64,000 bases of DNA from DASUGC01 sp035606665 (GTDB taxonomy: Bacteria; Acidobacteriota; Vicinamibacteria; Vicinamibacterales; SCN-69-37): assembly GCA_035606665.1 (NCBI GenBank), contig DATNEY010000053.1, positions 1 to 64,000 of the forward strand. The letters are read 5' to 3'. The translations under genes and the position numbers were made by a program. The stretch's first letter is position 1, and every line of letters starts with the position of its first letter. Shown one piece after another: positions 62,701-64,000 of the stretch. The notes under the pieces are model-generated. The model was not told the DNA's origin and made no database searches. It saw only the letters and a program-made list of their open reading frames with translations.

Positions 62701-64000
62701 ACTCTCCCGGGTCAAAGAGGTTCAGCAGCGAGGCTGCGTTAGTGCGCTGGCGCTGATCAAGGAGCTTGCGGCGACGGGGTTCGATCCGCCGATTCGTCTC
62801 TGGCTTGTGACGCGCGGCGCCCAACCGATCCAACCGGGAGCGACGGCCAATCCGCTGCAGGCGCCGTTGTGGGGTTTCGGCCGAAGCCTGTCGATCGAAT
62901 GGCCTGAAAACTGGGGCGGCTTGATCGATATTGACTCCCTCGACCGGTCCGAGGATGCCGCGCGTGCTGTCTGCGCGGAAGTACTTTCAGGAGATCCCGA
63001 GAATCAGGTCGCGTATGCCAATGGCCAACGCCATGTGCCCCGTCTGGCGCACCTGCACCTGCCAGATCGATCCGGCGACCCGCCGATCTGGCGTCCCGAC
63101 GGTACGTATCTGCTGACCGGGGCGTTCGGACGGATCGGACCGTCGATTGCCCGCTGGCTGGTGGCGCAGGGCGCACGTCGCATCGTGCTGGCCGGCCGCA
63201 CGCGGCTGCCGCCCAGGCACCTCTGGCCCGACGTCGAAGAGAACACGCCGATCGGCCGCCGCATAGGCGTCGTCCGCGATCTGGAGGCGCGAGGTGCGGT
63301 CGTCGAGACGCCGGCCGTGGACGTCGGTGACGAGCTCGAGATAGCCGCCGTGCTGGACCGCGTTCGGGATCGGTTTCCGCCGATACGGGGCGTCTTTCAC
63401 GCTGCCGGAATCTTCGAGCTGCGCACCATCGATGAGTTGACGACGGACCGGATGGAGGAGATTCTCCGGGCGAAGGTCGAGGGCGCATGGCTGCTGCACC
63501 GGCTCCTTGCCGGGACGGAGCTCGACCATTTCGTCCTGTTCTCGTCGTTTTCCTCCGTGCTGACGCTGCCATTCGTCACGCACTATGCCGCGGCGAATGC
63601 GTTCCTCGATGCGCTCGTCCACTATCGGCGCGCCCGCGGGCTTCCCGGATCGACGATCAACTGGGGTCTCTGGGGCGAGGCGGGCGCCCGGTCGCATCCG
63701 ATGCTGCCGGCGCTCGAGACGCTGTCGCCAACGGAAGCGCTCGACGCTCTCCGCGCGATTCTGACCGCCGGTCTACCGCAGGTCAGCGTCGCCCGGATCG
63801 ACTGGACGCGAGACCTCGATCCGCGGGTCTGGAAGATTCCATTCTTCGCTGAGCTCCGATTGGAAGCAGATCGGCACCGAGCGGCGGCATCAGCCGGCGT
63901 CCCGGTGCGTTCGACCCTCAAGGCCGCGGCGCTTGTCTCCGCGGACGCCGCGCGTCTGCCGATGATCACGCAGTTCATGCAGACAGAGATCGCGAAGGCA
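56786..64000 (+). CDS. FAAL-ACP-KS-AT-DH(degenerate)-KR polyketide synthase, 3' partial
   Basis: 2405 codons to the window edge, open at 64000. Residues 1-560 are a fatty-acyl-AMP ligase (LQYTSGSTGTPNGV near 170, YHDLGLVVSIFMP, PGYGLAEATLLVS, RTTSGKPRR); the A3 Lys is Asn, the late Lys is kept. ACP with Ser632 (YGLDS). KS about 685-1110 with Cys842, HGTGTP and NIGHLEAAAG. AT with Ser1293 (GHSAGE) intact but GAGHS where HAFH/YASH is normal, so extender choice is unclear. A DH-like region follows (H-T-F-V-S-G-N near codon 1608), lacking the Pro of HxxxGxxxxP and the second-motif Asp, so it is probably inactive. KR with TGAFGRIG and Tyr2267. The last 20 residues look like the start of an ACP. 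It should activate a fatty acid and extend it once or more, giving the lipid tail. Confidence 0.92.
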   Translation, partial: MRGDFDGTRARTIADALYARALTTPDEPVFVFRSDDGVSRTSTYRSLDVGARRLMAWLVERRLTGERVALALPPGLDYIEALFGCFYAGAIAVPAYPPTRDATDVFQSIVADAGAAAVICPSAASAGRLSSVLSSAGRNVACCALDAMAPGDVRLDLKPSAEPSGLAYLQYTSGSTGTPNGVRVSHANLIENLRYIHTATGARTDHTQVSWLPPYHDLGLVVSIFMPVFQGHRCVLMTPRSFVRRPRRWLEAITEHRATASGAPNFAYDMCVRAVPPEARVGLDLTSWSIAFNGAETVRADVLQRFVDAFAPCGFRADAFRPGYGLAEATLLVSLSAGGGPLVISADSTALGERRIVETAADAPGSRTLVGCGTVVAPQSMAIVDPETGVPCGADQVGEIWVAGPSVSDGYWKNTELTSLIFDVPLRGAEERSSGTYLRTGDLGFVHRGELFVTGRLKDLLVARGRNHHPEDIERTVESCHPAVGFGRSIAFAVEDGEAETGAVAIELERGTAEASTAEIASAVRAGVSARHGLTLSLVVFLRPGGLPRTTSGKPRRRACRELFLSGNLDVIDVQRIGGQAGSPPPPIDPATEQPTLDDIRKWLIENIARQGGLDPRTVDTRRPMASYGLDSVAAVSLSSSLGAYLGREVSPLVAYEHPTIDACARFLATGVRNADRAVSAPASHEPIAIIGMSCRFPQAGNPVEFWRLLRSGRDAITDAQGARFDRTYPPGGYLDDVAGFDASFFGISSREAMSIDPQQRILLELAWESLEDAGIAPTGLAGRRVGVFVGISNNDYGALLRGRGLDVDPYSVTGNSLSIAANRISYALDLRGPSVAVDTACSSSLLATHLACASILRGECELALVGGANLILLSDVSTSFKLAGALSPDGRCRPFAAAANGIGRSEGAGVIVLKPLSRAVQDRDYVYACIVGSAVNQDGATNGIVAPSAAAQQQLLRDAYSSAGILPSEVQFVEAHGTGTPLGDPVEASALNAVLASGRSAGQPCLIGSVKSNIGHLEAAAGIAGLIKTALAVAHGELPPTIHFDRPNPLIPFHEWPIRVQDALSPWPGDGTRVAGVSGFGFGGTNAHVVLRSGPARDPGTDIAPPFVLPISARSAGALRSLADAFRAQIGELNADDHAALGRICAAAAQRRAHHDYRVAVTAPSAQGMVQRLEALLSGEASPGLYPGPAVPRPGRPVIFVFSGYGGQWRGMGRMLMRRYAVFDRAVRESDALMCAHHRPSVLPFIENTSAESGSEGETLETAQRALFSVQIGLTALWQSWGITPAGVVGHSAGEVAAAYAAGALGLEDAARICAVRARLLGQLIDRPAATGQTGMLSVSISPAEMRDRLTSRAAADAPVWVASHNGPRTVVMTGALEALTELSRALAADGVESNLLRAPGAGHSPYVSEAAEALIENLHGLAPRSGRVPLYSTVTGGRLDGKALDAGYWGRNLREPVLFIDAVGAIAGAEHHSFIELNSHPILSPSLVERFESVSTPPLVLPVIRLGEKAPTLLLRALAALYADGHEVDWGSVHGGTADHAALPRYPWQHQRFWPSDDGRVARRIPASHGRSILGDRLDAATPSGERFWESRIDRDHLHGLHTFVSGNAVVVAAASFLEAAVEAATAVVPGSGQGWRLSNIQVPWPLIFHGSERVLLQTLLAPVSPSRFRFQIASRFVDGSDSRDEWRSHADGEIERIETGPEHGDGEQITPPADVLDGAAMYRRLDSHGMSYDETARELMRASVDGDSASAVIATKGGSVLAATLHVLGSFAAAPGQSTYAGVFDLPSAVSSVLCFPATSRSLRVEARVTASKASRERLSADLRVTDQEGRVVVKFEGYEYRRHSGPALSLPQDPRSWLYGIEWRRQESVPPPGDGPRAQVSAQWIVLHDGSATADALCRLAAAAGVECTSVFPGELFQALGPGRFEVRPGGAADWRELFRAVVRDGRPPCTAVLHLWTADSGIEEDCSLSRVKEVQQRGCVSALALIKELAATGFDPPIRLWLVTRGAQPIQPGATANPLQAPLWGFGRSLSIEWPENWGGLIDIDSLDRSEDAARAVCAEVLSGDPENQVAYANGQRHVPRLAHLHLPDRSGDPPIWRPDGTYLLTGAFGRIGPSIARWLVAQGARRIVLAGRTRLPPRHLWPDVEENTPIGRRIGVVRDLEARGAVVETPAVDVGDELEIAAVLDRVRDRFPPIRGVFHAAGIFELRTIDELTTDRMEEILRAKVEGAWLLHRLLAGTELDHFVLFSSFSSVLTLPFVTHYAAANAFLDALVHYRRARGLPGSTINWGLWGEAGARSHPMLPALETLSPTEALDALRAILTAGLPQVSVARIDWTRDLDPRVWKIPFFAELRLEADRHRAAASAGVPVRSTLKAAALVSADAARLPMITQFMQTEIAKA

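Overview
This 64 kb window is one high-GC stretch of a large secondary-metabolite locus: a hybrid polyketide/non-ribosomal-peptide cluster with a fatty-acyl-AMP ligase starter, so the product is most simply a lipopeptide-polyketide. Every gene of appreciable size fits that reading. There is no rRNA, tRNA, CRISPR array, insertion sequence, transporter or dedicated regulator in view. High GC, multidomain PKS/NRPS genes, several B12-type radical SAM enzymes and gene-dense DNA would suit a soil Acidobacteriota or Myxococcota; this is a weak inference, because no housekeeping gene is present.

Layout. (1) 1-20246, plus strand: the 3' part of a PKS (AT tail-KR-ACP-KS-degenerate AT-KR-ACP), a B12/radical SAM protein with a DUF4070-like tail, NRPS C-degenerate A-T, NRPS C-A(Gly)-T fused to two KAS III-type domains, an alpha/beta-hydrolase with a Cys nucleophile, a membrane acyltransferase 3, and a free-standing acyltransferase (AT). 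(2) 20236-23371, minus strand: a His-rich membrane protein and a free-standing A-T didomain with a threonine code. (3) 23510-25624, plus: an ATP-grasp-like protein and an Sfp-type phosphopantetheinyl transferase. (4) 25608-27325, minus: a nucleotidyltransferase-fold protein and a short-chain dehydrogenase. (5) 27632-39624, plus: NRPS C-A(Gly)-N-MT-T-C, MbtH, type II thioesterase, NRPS A(Ala)-T-C-degenerate A-T. (6) 39672-43022, minus: an over-long GlmS-like amidotransferase/isomerase. (7) 43411-64000, plus: a tightly overlapping operon of three related B12/radical SAM proteins (one fused to a kinase-like domain), a SIS protein, an aldo-keto reductase/old-yellow-enzyme fusion, a creatininase-family hydrolase, a ROK kinase, a thymidylate-kinase-like protein, a NagB-like protein, an MDR dehydrogenase, and an FAAL-ACP-KS-AT-DH-KR polyketide synthase running off the window.

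How it may work together. Two NRPS modules carry adenylation domains that look dead next to intact carrier domains, and one PKS module carries a dead AT. The cluster supplies plausible trans partners: a threonine-activating A-T plus a Cys-type aminoacyltransferase (the SyrB1/SyrC logic of syringomycin), and a discrete AT. Readable adenylation codes give Gly, N-methyl-Gly, Ala and (in trans) Thr. The last operon and the divergent GlmS-like gene combine amino-sugar-phosphate enzymes with radical SAM chemistry. I infer a second branch that makes or modifies an amino-sugar-like building block. That pairing, together with the KAS III-tailed NRPS, is the part most likely to be undescribed.
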